Of a DNA stretch of 64,000 bases, positions 1-7,780 are shown piece by piece (position 1 is the first letter of the stretch; each line of letters begins with the position of its first letter). The translations under genes and the position numbers were made by a program. Below the pieces are notes generated by a model. It was given only the letters and a program-made list of their open reading frames with translations, searched no databases and had not been told where the DNA came from. Origin of the DNA: Actinomadura rudentiformis (GTDB taxonomy: Bacteria > Actinomycetota > Actinomycetes > Streptosporangiales > Streptosporangiaceae); NCBI RefSeq assembly GCF_008923185.1, contig NZ_WBMT01000011.1, forward strand, positions 291,198 to 355,197, in the 5' to 3' direction.

Positions 1-408
1 CTCAACACCCTCGGCAAGTCGGCGCTCGCCCTGGAGTACGAGCGGCTCGCCGACCAGCTGCTGGCGATCGGCTGGCGGCAGCGGGGCCGCCAGGCGCAGA
101 CCGCCGACGCGCTCATCAACGGCACCAGCCTGCTCGACGATCTGGCCGCAGTCGAACCTGTCAGGCCCGCCGATCTGGCCGCTGTGGACTGCCCGGTGCT
201 GGCGGTCTACGGGGAGCACTCGGACATCGTGGACGCCGGCAAGCTCCTTCTGCGCTCTGTGCCCGACTGCACGCTCCACATCATGGCCGGTCACGCGCAC
301 ACGGTGCTCCGGGAGGGAACTGCGGAGCTGCTGGGCGTGATGCTGCCGTGGTTGGCGCACCACGCGGGCACGCCCGTTCCGATCGCGGCGGCCGGGGGTG
401 TGCTGTGA
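1..408 (+). CDS. alpha/beta hydrolase, C-terminal part (5' cut by window edge)
   Basis: The frame is open from base 1 to a TGA at 406-408, so the start lies outside the window. The visible ~135 residues look like the C-terminal third of an alpha/beta-hydrolase: a strand ending CPVLAVYGEHSDIV would place the late acidic residue of the catalytic triad, and GHAHTVLREG would supply the catalytic His before the last helix. The nucleophile elbow is not visible, so substrate and activity are unknown. The stop overlaps the GTG of the following glycosyltransferase (GTGA), which suggests translational coupling and a shared operon with the next three genes. Confidence 0.7.
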   Translation, partial: LNTLGKSALALEYERLADQLLAIGWRQRGRQAQTADALINGTSLLDDLAAVEPVRPADLAAVDCPVLAVYGEHSDIVDAGKLLLRSVPDCTLHIMAGHAHTVLREGTAELLGVMLPWLAHHAGTPVPIAAAGGVL

Positions 409-1730
409 GGGGGCAGTCACCTGAAGGGCAGCCACATGAAGGGCAGCCACCAAAGGGGCGGCTGCGTAAAGGACGCTCGGCGACACCGCGTCGCGTACAG
501 GTCCCGCCGCTGCTCGGCGGGGCGACGGCGGCCGCCGGCGACGGGGACGACGGCCAGGTGGAGGTCACGCCGCGCCGGTTTCTCTTCGCCGTGCCGCCGC
601 TGACGGGGCACATCAACCCGACCGTCGCGGTGGCGGCCGAGCTCGTCAAGCGCGGGCACCGCGTCGCCTGGGTGGGGCACCCGGGCAGCCTCGAACCGCT
701 CCTGCGGCCGGGCTCGCGCGTCTACCCGGCCGTGAGCGAGGCGTTCACTGCACGGTTGCAGGCAGGCCGGGAGGAGCGTCTCAAGCTGCGCGGCCCGGCG
801 GCGTTGAAGTTCCTCTGGGAGGAGTTCCTCGTCCCGCTCGGGCACACGATGATGCCGGGTGTCGAGGCGGCGATCGGCAGGTTCCGGCCGGACGTGGTGG
901 TCTCCGACCAGCAGGTGCTGGCGGCTCCGGTCGCGGCGCGGCTGAGCGGGCTGCCGTGGGTCACCTCGGCGACGACGTCCGCCGAGTTCACCCGGCCGCT
1001 GGCGGCGATGCCGCTGGTCGAGGAGTGGGTACGCGACCAGATCGGCGCGTTCCAGCTGCACTACGGCATCGAAGACCTGCTCGACCTGCGGTTCTCCGAC
1101 CACCTGGTGCTGGTGTACTCCACGGGCGCGCTGATCGGGGACGTCTCGTTCTTCCCGGAGCACTTCGCCTTCGTGGGCCCGGCGCTGGAGCGCCCGCGGG
1201 AGGGCGGCTTCCCCTGGGAGTGGCTGGAGACGGGCCGGCGCCCGGCCGTGCTCGTCTCGCTGGGGACGGTCAACGGCGCGGCGGGGGCGCGGTTCTTCCA
1301 GGTCGCCGCCGACGCGGTGCGGGACATGGATCTGCAGGCGGTCTTCGTCGCGCCCGCGGGCATGGTCCCCGACCCGCCGCCGAACGTGCTGGTCCGCGAC
1401 CACGTGCCGCAGCTGCCGCTCCTGGAGCGGATGTCGGCGGTCGTGTCGCACGGCGGCCACAACACGGTCTGCGAGACGCTCGCGAACGGCCTGCCGCTGG
1501 TGGTCGCGCCGATCAGGGACGACCAGCCGGTGATCGCCCGGCAGGTCGAGGAGGCAGGCGCGGGCGTGACGGTCCGGTTCACCCGCGTACGGGCGGCGGA
1601 ACTGCGCGATGCCCTCGGCAGGGTGCTGGCCGACGAGAGCTACCGGTCCGCAGCCGGGCGGATCAGGGATTCCTTCACCGCCGCCGGGGGCGCGGCTCAG
1701 GCGGCCGAACGTCTGGAGAAGCTGGCGTGA
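405..1730 (+). CDS. MGT-type (GT1) glycosyltransferase
   Basis: Predicted inverting GT-B glycosyltransferase of the macrolide/UDP-glucuronosyltransferase class, transferring a sugar from an NDP-sugar to a small-molecule acceptor in the cytoplasm. The N-domain opens with RFLFAVPPLTGHINPT, and the donor-binding end carries VPQLPLLERM and SHGGHNTVCE, the usual NDP-sugar signature. I used the GTG at 405 because it overlaps the upstream stop and has a GGGGGT ribosome site. However, the first ~50 residues are a low-complexity repeat (SPEGQ PHEGQ PPKGR), and homology begins only near a second GTG at 558, which is a serious alternative start. The 3' end overlaps the methyltransferase start (TGATG). 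Acceptor unknown. Confidence 0.8.
   Translation: MRGQSPEGQPHEGQPPKGRLRKGRSATPRRVQVPPLLGGATAAAGDGDDGQVEVTPRRFLFAVPPLTGHINPTVAVAAELVKRGHRVAWVGHPGSLEPLLRPGSRVYPAVSEAFTARLQAGREERLKLRGPAALKFLWEEFLVPLGHTMMPGVEAAIGRFRPDVVVSDQQVLAAPVAARLSGLPWVTSATTSAEFTRPLAAMPLVEEWVRDQIGAFQLHYGIEDLLDLRFSDHLVLVYSTGALIGDVSFFPEHFAFVGPALERPREGGFPWEWLETGRRPAVLVSLGTVNGAAGARFFQVAADAVRDMDLQAVFVAPAGMVPDPPPNVLVRDHVPQLPLLERMSAVVSHGGHNTVCETLANGLPLVVAPIRDDQPVIARQVEEAGAGVTVRFTRVRAAELRDALGRVLADESYRSAAGRIRDSFTAAGGAAQAAERLEKLA
418..462 (+). repeat. three 15-bp tandem units in the 5' end of the glycosyltransferase gene
   Basis: Units start at 418 (CACCTGAAGGGCAGC), 433 (CACATGAAGGGCAGC) and 448 (CACCAAAGGGGCGGC). A fourth, weaker copy may follow. 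Fifteen bases keep the reading frame, so if the GTG at 405 is used they encode a repeated five-residue motif. Confidence 0.75.
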
Positions 1731-3616
1731 TGCTCATCTCCCTGCTGGTCGCCGCCGGGGTGACCGCCAACGCGGTTCGTCTGCGGCGGCGGCTGGGCGG
1801 GCTGCGTCGCATGGACGTGCCCACCGAGGACGGCCACACCGACGGCCGTCCCGACGGCCTTGCCGATGACCACGCCGTGCCGGACGACGCGTACCGGCTG
1901 ATCACGGCGAAGGGCGGCGTCGTTTCAGGGCGGTTGCGCCGCGCCGCGTTCGACCACGCGTTCGCAGGTGACCTTCAGATCCTTGATTTGATCCCCGCCG
2001 ACCTGCCCGTGGAGCGCGCGCTCGACCTCGCCCGGGACGTCGACCCCCGCCGATACCGGACCGATCCCGCCGCGCCGGGACGCGGAGCCGGGTTCGCGAC
2101 CCTCGTCTGTGACGATGTGCTCGGGCGAGCGGGCGTCCGCGCCGGCTCGATGGAACCCGGCGACTTCGGCGCCGCCACCGTGCGGCTGCGGCAGTACGCG
2201 CTGCCTCCCATCGAAGGAGCCGGGGCGGGCGCGGCCATGGTCGTCGTGCCGTGCCGTCTGACGCCCCGGCTGCCGGTGAGCGACGGGCGGCGTGCCTGGC
2301 TGCGCGGGCTCGGGATCTCGGTGAAGCGGCGGATCACCGGCCTGTTGCTGGGGTACGGCCTGGTCGGGCTGGCGCTGGTGGCCGACCTGTGGTGGGGGAT
2401 GCTCGCGGTGGCCGCGTACAGCGCCGTGCCCTACATCGTCTTCGCGGGATCCGTGCTTTCGCCACGGGATCTGCACCGATCCGCTCTCCTGCGCATGATC
2501 CAGACGCCCTTGCAGTGCTGGAAGACGCTCACCTGCCCGCAGACGGACTGGGAGCGGCGCGTCGCCGAGCGCGAGCGGGAGACGCGTGCCTGGTACGGGA
2601 ACCAGATCGCCCAAGGCGTGGCCCGGTTTCTCGAACCACTTCGTGATGACTGCCCGTGGTGCGGCTCGCTCGCGTTCCGGAAGCTGCTGACCAGCGGGGA
2701 CGTTCCTCAGGGCAAGCCGGGGAGCTTCAGGCTGGAACGGTGCGGCGACTGCGGGCACATCTTCCAGAACCCCGCGCTGAACGCGGCAGGGCTGGATTTC
2801 TACGACCGTGACTTGCCGGACGGTCCCGGTGGCGCGGCGGGCGAGCGGATCCTGGCGGGCCAGACCAAGCTCCACCGAGCGCGGGCGAAACTTGTGGCGG
2901 CCCACGCCAGGTCTCGGCCGCGTACGTGGTTGGACGTGGGCAGCGGGCACGGGCATTTCTGCCGCACGGCTCGCACGGTGCTGCGGGACACCGAGTTCGA
3001 CGGGCTGGACGCCTGGGCGGCGGGCGGGGCCGAGGAGGGCGTGCGGCGGGGCTGGCTGCGGCGGGGCTACCGGGGGCGATTCACCGAGCTAATGGACGAG
3101 CTGTTCGGCCGGTACGACGTCGTCAGCATGCACCGCTACCTCGAACACGCCGCCGACCCGCTCGCCGAGCTGGACGCCGCGGCCAAGGTCCTCATGCCCG
3201 GCGGGCACCTGCTGATCGAGCTGGCCGACCCCGAGTCGCTGGTCGGCAAGGCGTTCGGCCGCTGGTGGACGCCCTGGACCCAGCCCCGGCACCGGCACCT
3301 GATCCCGATCGGCAACCTGGAGGCGGCGCTCGGCGCGCGCGGGCTGCGGATCGTGGCCCGGCGGCGGCGCCGCGCGCACCAGCGCTACGACGTGGCGCGG
3401 ACGGTGCTGGGCATGCTGCGGACGCTCGGGCCCGATCCCCGCCGGCCCTGGGCGCCATGGCCGCCGACGGCCGGCGCCTGGGTGCGGTGCGGGCTCGCGG
3501 TGACCTGCGCCGGTCCGCTGCTCGCCGCGGCCGTCGTGCTGGACCTGGTGGTGCTGCCGCTGGTCCCGCGTACGAGCAACGCCTATCGCGTACTGGCACG
3601 AAAGGACGAAGGGTGA
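1730..3616 (+). CDS. membrane-anchored zinc-ribbon class I methyltransferase
   Basis: A 628-residue protein in three parts. Residues 1 to ~300 match nothing I recognise and contain a hydrophobic hairpin near 203-245, so the protein is probably on the membrane. A zinc-ribbon follows: CPWC near residue 308 and CGDC near 338. The rest is a SAM-dependent methyltransferase with motif I TWLDVGSGHGHF near residue 400 and the post-motif DVVSMHRYLEHAADP. The zinc-ribbon plus Methyltransf_23 layout resembles enzymes acting on sugar nucleotides or glycolipids. A C-terminal hydrophobic segment (~590-612) may be a second anchor. The ATG overlaps the glycosyltransferase stop. Substrate unknown; a role in the same glycoconjugate pathway is inferred from the operon. 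Confidence 0.75.
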   Translation: MLISLLVAAGVTANAVRLRRRLGGLRRMDVPTEDGHTDGRPDGLADDHAVPDDAYRLITAKGGVVSGRLRRAAFDHAFAGDLQILDLIPADLPVERALDLARDVDPRRYRTDPAAPGRGAGFATLVCDDVLGRAGVRAGSMEPGDFGAATVRLRQYALPPIEGAGAGAAMVVVPCRLTPRLPVSDGRRAWLRGLGISVKRRITGLLLGYGLVGLALVADLWWGMLAVAAYSAVPYIVFAGSVLSPRDLHRSALLRMIQTPLQCWKTLTCPQTDWERRVAERERETRAWYGNQIAQGVARFLEPLRDDCPWCGSLAFRKLLTSGDVPQGKPGSFRLERCGDCGHIFQNPALNAAGLDFYDRDLPDGPGGAAGERILAGQTKLHRARAKLVAAHARSRPRTWLDVGSGHGHFCRTARTVLRDTEFDGLDAWAAGGAEEGVRRGWLRRGYRGRFTELMDELFGRYDVVSMHRYLEHAADPLAELDAAAKVLMPGGHLLIELADPESLVGKAFGRWWTPWTQPRHRHLIPIGNLEAALGARGLRIVARRRRRAHQRYDVARTVLGMLRTLGPDPRRPWAPWPPTAGAWVRCGLAVTCAGPLLAAAVVLDLVVLPLVPRTSNAYRVLARKDEG

Positions 3617-4584
3617 TCCACGCCGGCGGCGGTGCCGCTGTCGCTGAACTAGCCGTCGATCCAGAGGTACGGATCACCGCGCATGTCTTCGAGCGGGCCT
3701 ACGGGAGCGCGCCCGCGGGGGTCTGGCGGGCGCCGGGCGGGCTGACCTTGCTGGGCGGGGATCCCGCACTGGCGGTCGCGCTGCCGTGGGGTGTCATGGT
3801 GGCCCTCGGCGCGACCGATGACGGCTCCGCGGCGTTCTACTCGACGAGCCACCACGCTGAAGGCTTCTCTGCCGGCTGCGGGGAACTGCCGTCGGCGCTC
3901 GCCTCGGGCGCCGTCCCGGAGTGGGCACTGACCGCCGTGAACGCGCTCATCGCGCACGATCAACCGGGAAGGACGCGGCCGGTGACGCGGGCGTCCGGGA
4001 TGCGGGTGATGATCAACCGTGAACTGCCGGACGAGATGGGGCTCCTCACCGGTGCCGAGACGGCCTGCGCCATCGAGCTGGGCCTGCGGGAGTTGTACGC
4101 GGCGGAGGCCAGGCCCTACGACCCCACGCCGTCGTACGCCGCTGCCATGGAGGCCCGTCCCAAGCGTGCGCTCCTGGTCGCGGACACGATCGAGCACCTG
4201 CCCTTCGACCTGGCCGCCGTGGGCCTGCGGCTCTTGATCATGGACGTCGGGGTGGGCACGGCGGTGCCCGTACACCCGGCGGGCGACCTTGCCGAACGTG
4301 CCGCGTCGGCCTTGCGCGCGGGGAACTTCCCGGCGCTGGGCGCGCTGCTCACCGAGGCCCACAGCCGCGGCGAACCCCTGCTGGACCTGGCCCTCGACGC
4401 GGCCCGTGCGGCGGGTGCGCTGGGCGGGCTGGTCATCGGCCGCTGCGGGGTGGCCCTGGTCCCGATGGCCGCCGTTCCCAAGATCCGGGCGGCGGTCACC
4501 AGGAGGCTGGCGGGCGAGGCCCGGCGTCCACCGCGCTTCCTGACCGCGGTCCCCGCCGCCCACAAGGCCGCCCGCGCCCTCTGA
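3613..4584 (+). CDS. degenerate galactokinase-like (GHMP fold) protein
   Basis: 323 residues from a GTG that overlaps the previous stop and follows AAAGGA. The order of segments matches galactokinase: VWRAPGGLTLLGGDP aligns with the substrate loop that normally reads W.APGRVNLIGEHTDYN, followed by ALPWGV where galactokinase has LPMAI. The phosphate loop P.G.GLSSSA is replaced by ELPDEMGLLTGAETA, and the C-terminal GGGFGG motif by ALGGLVIGRCGVALVP. Motif 1 lacks the EHTDY residues and motif 2 the serines, so kinase activity is unlikely; a sugar-binding or regulatory role is possible. It is shorter than true galactokinases (~350-390). Last gene of the coupled operon. Confidence 0.65.
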   Translation: MIHAGGGAAVAELAVDPEVRITAHVFERAYGSAPAGVWRAPGGLTLLGGDPALAVALPWGVMVALGATDDGSAAFYSTSHHAEGFSAGCGELPSALASGAVPEWALTAVNALIAHDQPGRTRPVTRASGMRVMINRELPDEMGLLTGAETACAIELGLRELYAAEARPYDPTPSYAAAMEARPKRALLVADTIEHLPFDLAAVGLRLLIMDVGVGTAVPVHPAGDLAERAASALRAGNFPALGALLTEAHSRGEPLLDLALDAARAAGALGGLVIGRCGVALVPMAAVPKIRAAVTRRLAGEARRPPRFLTAVPAAHKAARAL

Positions 4585-4615
4585 CCTCCCGGCCGCGCCC
4601 GGTCCCGGGCGGGGG

Positions 4616-5014
4616 TCAGAGCTTGGGCGTGAAGGGGCGGCGGTATTCGGGGTCGTCGGGGAGCTCCTGGCTGCGCAGGGCGGACTCGACGAGCTCGATC
4701 GCCGAGGCGAGGGCGACCAGGCGCCCGCCCTCGCGGCGGTAGGTCTCCAGGACGGCCTCGATGCCGTGCGGAGGGACGGCCTCGGCGAGCTCCACCCGGG
4801 CGGACCGGAATCCCTCCCGGGCGGCCTCGACGGAGGCGTTGACATGATGGCGGGCCATGCGGGCCAGCGCGATGGGATAGCGGCGCAGCACACCGTAGCG
4901 GCGGTACTCCGGCGGGACGAGTTCGAGCAGCCAGGTCATCGCCGTGTCCTCGAAGCGTTCGGTGCCCGGGGGGTGCACCTGCGCGGGCCAGCCGGGCGGG
5001 ACGTACGTGCTCAC
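4616..5014 (-). CDS. conserved actinobacterial protein, probably SOS-regulated
   Basis: 132-residue, probably helical cytoplasmic protein with no signal peptide or membrane segment. It opens MSTYVPPGWPAQVHPPG and contains ARMARHHVNASVEAARE, which I recall from conserved hypothetical proteins of other actinobacteria; I know no function. Start is GTG (5014) with a weak AGG upstream. A perfect LexA-type palindrome lies 22 bases upstream of the start, so induction by DNA damage is the best clue to its job. Convergent with the galactokinase-like gene. Real gene: likely. Function: unknown. Confidence 0.7.
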   Translation of the reverse strand: MSTYVPPGWPAQVHPPGTERFEDTAMTWLLELVPPEYRRYGVLRRYPIALARMARHHVNASVEAAREGFRSARVELAEAVPPHGIEAVLETYRREGGRLVALASAIELVESALRSQELPDDPEYRRPFTPKL

Positions 5015-5035
5015 ACGCCTACGATAACCCGAGAT

Positions 5036-5051
5036 TCGAACCTATGTTCGA
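5036..5051 (-). promoter_or_regulatory. LexA (SOS) box
   Basis: TCGAAC-CTAT-GTTCGA is a perfect 6-4-6 inverted repeat matching the Gram-positive/actinobacterial SOS box core (CGAAC N4 GTTCG). It lies 22 bases upstream of the GTG of the minus-strand gene ending at 4616, where it could overlap the promoter and block transcription. Known: LexA in Mycobacterium and Bacillus binds this form. Inferred: this gene belongs to the SOS regulon. Confidence 0.75.
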
Positions 5052-5092
5052 CACATATCGGACACAGATGCATACCCCCGCCTCTCCCGCTC

Positions 5093-5446
5093 CTACTGGG
5101 GCTGCTCGCCCTCGCTGGAGGCGCGGCGGATGCGGATCTTGCCCGAGTCGAGATTGTCGCGGCCGCCCGTGCCCGCCTGGAGCATGTCGTCGGCCTTGCG
5201 CAGCTTCTGCTGCTCCTGCTCCTCGATCTTGACCTTCTTGGAGCCCTCGAAGGCCGAGGCGAGGTCCTCGAACATGCCGCCGCCGAAGCCGGCGCCGGTC
5301 TCGCCGTCGCCACGGATCGCGCCCATCAGGGACGACTTGCCGGTGCCCTCCTGTGGCCAGTCCACGGGCTCGTGCTCGGTGGCCTTGGGAGCCGTCCCCA
5401 TGGGGCGGCCCTTGACACGCTTGCGGCGGCGAAAGGGTGACTTCAC
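5093..5446 (-). CDS. small basic/acidic conserved protein of unknown function
   Basis: 117 residues from a GTG at 5446, which has GGAG five bases upstream; an in-frame GTG six bases earlier is possible. The N-terminus is strongly basic (VKSPFRRRKRVKGRP), the middle is Gly-rich and the second half is charged and helical (VKIEEQEQQKLRKAD), a layout typical of a disordered or nucleic-acid-binding protein. No transmembrane segment or known domain was recognised. It is transcribed on the minus strand, downstream of the flavin-binding-fold gene. Confidence 0.6.
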   Translation of the reverse strand: MKSPFRRRKRVKGRPMGTAPKATEHEPVDWPQEGTGKSSLMGAIRGDGETGAGFGGGMFEDLASAFEGSKKVKIEEQEQQKLRKADDMLQAGTGGRDNLDSGKIRIRRASSEGEQPQ

Positions 5447-5492
5447 ACACACTCCAACGCGATGAGTCTCCGAATTGATCCCGCCTGGCCGC

Positions 5493-6017
5493 TCATTGTG
5501 CGAACGACCAGCGAGTGGGAGAACCGCTGAAGTCTCCCTGTTGCAGCCCGAACGCCCATTGTGGCCAGACGGCGACCGTCGCGTTGACGGCGGGGTCCAG
5601 GAAGTCCACACGATAGCCGGTGTCGTACTTCGCGTTGACCATGTCGATGAACCGCTGCAGCCGGTCCGGCTCGGTGACGATCTCAGCGCGACCCTGTACG
5701 ACCACGGGATTCTCGGCATCCTCGGTGGCCATCGTGACGATCTCGTTGCCCCGGATATTGCTGATCTTGCGGGAGGACAGGCTGCTGCTGAACCATAGGG
5801 CCTCCCCTGACCACACCCCCCACACGGGCATGGTGTGCGGGCGGCCGTCCGGCCACACCGTGCTCAGCCAGAAGTTCCGCGTCGTGTTCAGCCGTTCGAC
5901 GGCCCACGACCAAGGCAGCAGGCCGGTGCCCTCCGCCGGGCCGCCGATCCCGTAACCGGGCATGTACGGACGGCTGATGCTGGGAACCACTCCCGGTACG
6001 GCGCCGGAAGCCGGCAT
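5493..6017 (-). CDS. PPOX-class (pyridoxamine 5'-phosphate oxidase-like) flavin/F420-binding protein
   Basis: 174 residues from ATG 6017 with GGGGAG seven bases upstream. The core LNTTRNFWLSTVWPDGRPHT, then VWGVW...LWFSSSLSSRK and MATEDAENPVVVQGRAE, is the split beta-barrel of PPOX-fold oxidoreductases, which use FMN or F420. VRPDG-like and SSRK/NIR segments line the cofactor phosphate in relatives. Substrate unknown. A longer upstream reading frame exists but has no conserved residues, so the shorter start was chosen. Divergent from the Nif3 gene. Confidence 0.8.
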   Translation of the reverse strand: MPASGAVPGVVPSISRPYMPGYGIGGPAEGTGLLPWSWAVERLNTTRNFWLSTVWPDGRPHTMPVWGVWSGEALWFSSSLSSRKISNIRGNEIVTMATEDAENPVVVQGRAEIVTEPDRLQRFIDMVNAKYDTGYRVDFLDPAVNATVAVWPQWAFGLQQGDFSGSPTRWSFAQ

Positions 6018-6125
6018 GACGATCTCCCCTCGGTCTGGCTCTCCCCGCCCTATCGTTCCAGACTCACTCCGGACGCCGACACGGTCGGTCGCCGCCGGTG
6101 ACTCGGCTGGGGCCTCCGGGAGCGG

Positions 6126-6131
6126 TAGCCT
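6126..6131 (+). promoter_or_regulatory. putative -10 element of the Nif3 gene (leaderless transcript)
   Basis: TAGCCT ends seven bases before the GTG at 6139, the spacing expected if transcription begins at the start codon. No convincing -35 was seen. The same TAGCCT hexamer serves as the likely -10 of rnpB. Confidence 0.4.
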
Positions 6132-6138
6132 GCGGGGC

Positions 6139-7038
6139 GTGCGTCTCTCCGAAGTCATCGCGGTCCTGGAGGAGTTCTACCCCCCGGCCTGGGCCGAGTC
6201 ATGGGACGCCGTCGGGCTGGTCTGCGGCGATCCGGACCAGGAGGTGGGCCGCGTGCTGTTCGCGGTGGACCCCGTCGCCGCCGTCGTGGACGAGGCCCTG
6301 GAGTGGGGCGCCGACCTGGTCGTCACCCATCACCCGCTGCTGCTGCGGGGCGTCACCGGCGTCGCCGCCACCACGCCCAAGGGCCGTCTGATCCACCGGA
6401 TGATCACGAACGGGGTGGCGCTCTACACCGCCCATACCAATGCCGACGTGGCCGACCCGGGCGTGTCCGACGCCCTGGCGCGCGCCGTGGGCCTGAGCGG
6501 GCCGCTGCACCCGATGGTCCCGGCCGCCCTCGGGGATGCGGAGGCCGCCCCCGGCGAGGGCGGCGGGCGGGGCTTGGGACGCATCGGCGAGCTGGCCGAG
6601 CCGATCACGCTGGCCGAGTTCACCGCCCGCGTGGCCGCCGGGTTGCCCGCCACGGCGTGGGGAGTGCGCGCCGCAGGCGATCCCGGCCGTACGATCCGTA
6701 CCGTCGCGGTCTGCGGCGGCGCGGGGGACTCGCTGCTCGACACGGCCCGCGCGGCGGGCGTGGACGTCTACCTCACCGCCGACCTGCGGCACCATCCCGC
6801 GTCGGAGTTCGCCGAGCACGACGGCCCGGCACTCGTCGACGCGGCCCACTGGGCGACCGAGTGGCCCTGGCTTGCCGACGCGGAGCGGCGCCTGCACGCG
6901 GCGTTCGCCGGGAGTGGCAGCGCCGGCCGCGCACAGAGCTGGTCGTCCCCCCACAAGCAGCAGGCGCTGGACGTGAAGACCCGGGTGTCCACGCTCGTCA
7001 CCGACGCGTGGAGCCTGCATTACGAAGGAGCAAAGTGA
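6139..7038 (+). CDS. Nif3-like dinuclear metal-binding protein (YbgI/YqfO family)
   Basis: 299 residues. Residues LSEVIAVLEEFYPP...WDAVGLVCGD open the domain, and DLVVTHHPLLLRG carries the paired histidines that bind the two metals; a later HTNADVAD and the C-terminal AAHWATEWP supply further ligands. Family members form hexameric toroids and are implicated in NAD or GTP-related metabolism or tRNA/DNA repair, without a settled function. GTG 6139 was chosen because the conserved domain starts there and a -10-like TAGCCT sits just upstream. First gene of a tight three-gene operon; homologues in Mycobacterium (Rv2230c-Rv2228c) keep the same order. Confidence 0.88.
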   Translation: MRLSEVIAVLEEFYPPAWAESWDAVGLVCGDPDQEVGRVLFAVDPVAAVVDEALEWGADLVVTHHPLLLRGVTGVAATTPKGRLIHRMITNGVALYTAHTNADVADPGVSDALARAVGLSGPLHPMVPAALGDAEAAPGEGGGRGLGRIGELAEPITLAEFTARVAAGLPATAWGVRAAGDPGRTIRTVAVCGGAGDSLLDTARAAGVDVYLTADLRHHPASEFAEHDGPALVDAAHWATEWPWLADAERRLHAAFAGSGSAGRAQSWSSPHKQQALDVKTRVSTLVTDAWSLHYEGAK

Positions 7039-7778
7039 AAGCCGCACCGGAAGCCCAGCAGCGCCTGATCGACCTGCAGGAGCTCGACACCGCGCTCGAG
7101 CGGCTGGCGCACCGCCGCCGGACCCTGCCCGAGCTGGCCGACATCGAGCGGCTCGAGGCACGCCTGGCCGAGGTGCGCGACGCCATCGTGGCGGCCGAGA
7201 CCGAGGTCGGCGACCTGGACCGGGAGCAGAAGAAGGCCGAGCAGGACGTCGACCAGGTCCGCAGCCGGGCGGACCGCGACCAGAAGCGGCTCGACTCCGG
7301 GCAGGTCAGCTCGGCCAAGGACCTGAGCAGCCTCCAGGCGGAGATCGCCTCGCTGCAACGCCGCCAGTCCGACCTCGAGGAGGTCGTGCTGGAGATCATG
7401 GAACGCCGCGAGGAGGCCGAGGCCAGGGTCTCGGCGCTGCGTGCCGAGCAGTCCTCCGCTCAGGAGGAGCTGGCCGCCGCCGGCGCCCGCCGCGACGAGG
7501 CCCAGCAGAAGATCGATGAAGAGACCGGCATGACGAGCACGGCCCGTACCGCCGTGGCCAAGGACGTACCGGACGATCTCCTCTCCCTCTACGAGAAGCT
7601 GCGCGGGCAGTTCGGCGGGGTGGGCGCCGCGAAGCTCTACCGGGGCGCCTGCCAGGGGTGTCACCTGGCGCTCAACACCGTCGACCTCAACCGGATCCGC
7701 GCCGCCGCCGCCGACGAGGTCATCCGCTGTGAGGAGTGCCGGCGCATCCTCATCCGCACCCCCGAGTCGGGCCTGTAG
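7035..7778 (+). CDS. coiled-coil / C4 zinc-ribbon protein (CT398-like)
   Basis: 247 residues. Residues ~5-180 are a long charged coiled coil (AEIASLQRRQSDLEEVV), and the C-terminus ends in a C4 zinc ribbon: CQGCH near residue 205 and CEECRRIL near 235. This is the architecture of the Rv2229c/CT398 group, thought to act as a nucleic-acid or protein-handling factor. GTG 7035 overlaps the Nif3 stop and is preceded by GAAGGAG. The stop is two bases before the RNase H gene, so the three genes are translationally coupled. Confidence 0.85.
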   Translation: MKAAPEAQQRLIDLQELDTALERLAHRRRTLPELADIERLEARLAEVRDAIVAAETEVGDLDREQKKAEQDVDQVRSRADRDQKRLDSGQVSSAKDLSSLQAEIASLQRRQSDLEEVVLEIMERREEAEARVSALRAEQSSAQEELAAAGARRDEAQQKIDEETGMTSTARTAVAKDVPDDLLSLYEKLRGQFGGVGAAKLYRGACQGCHLALNTVDLNRIRAAAADEVIRCEECRRILIRTPESGL

Positions 7779-7780
7779 GC

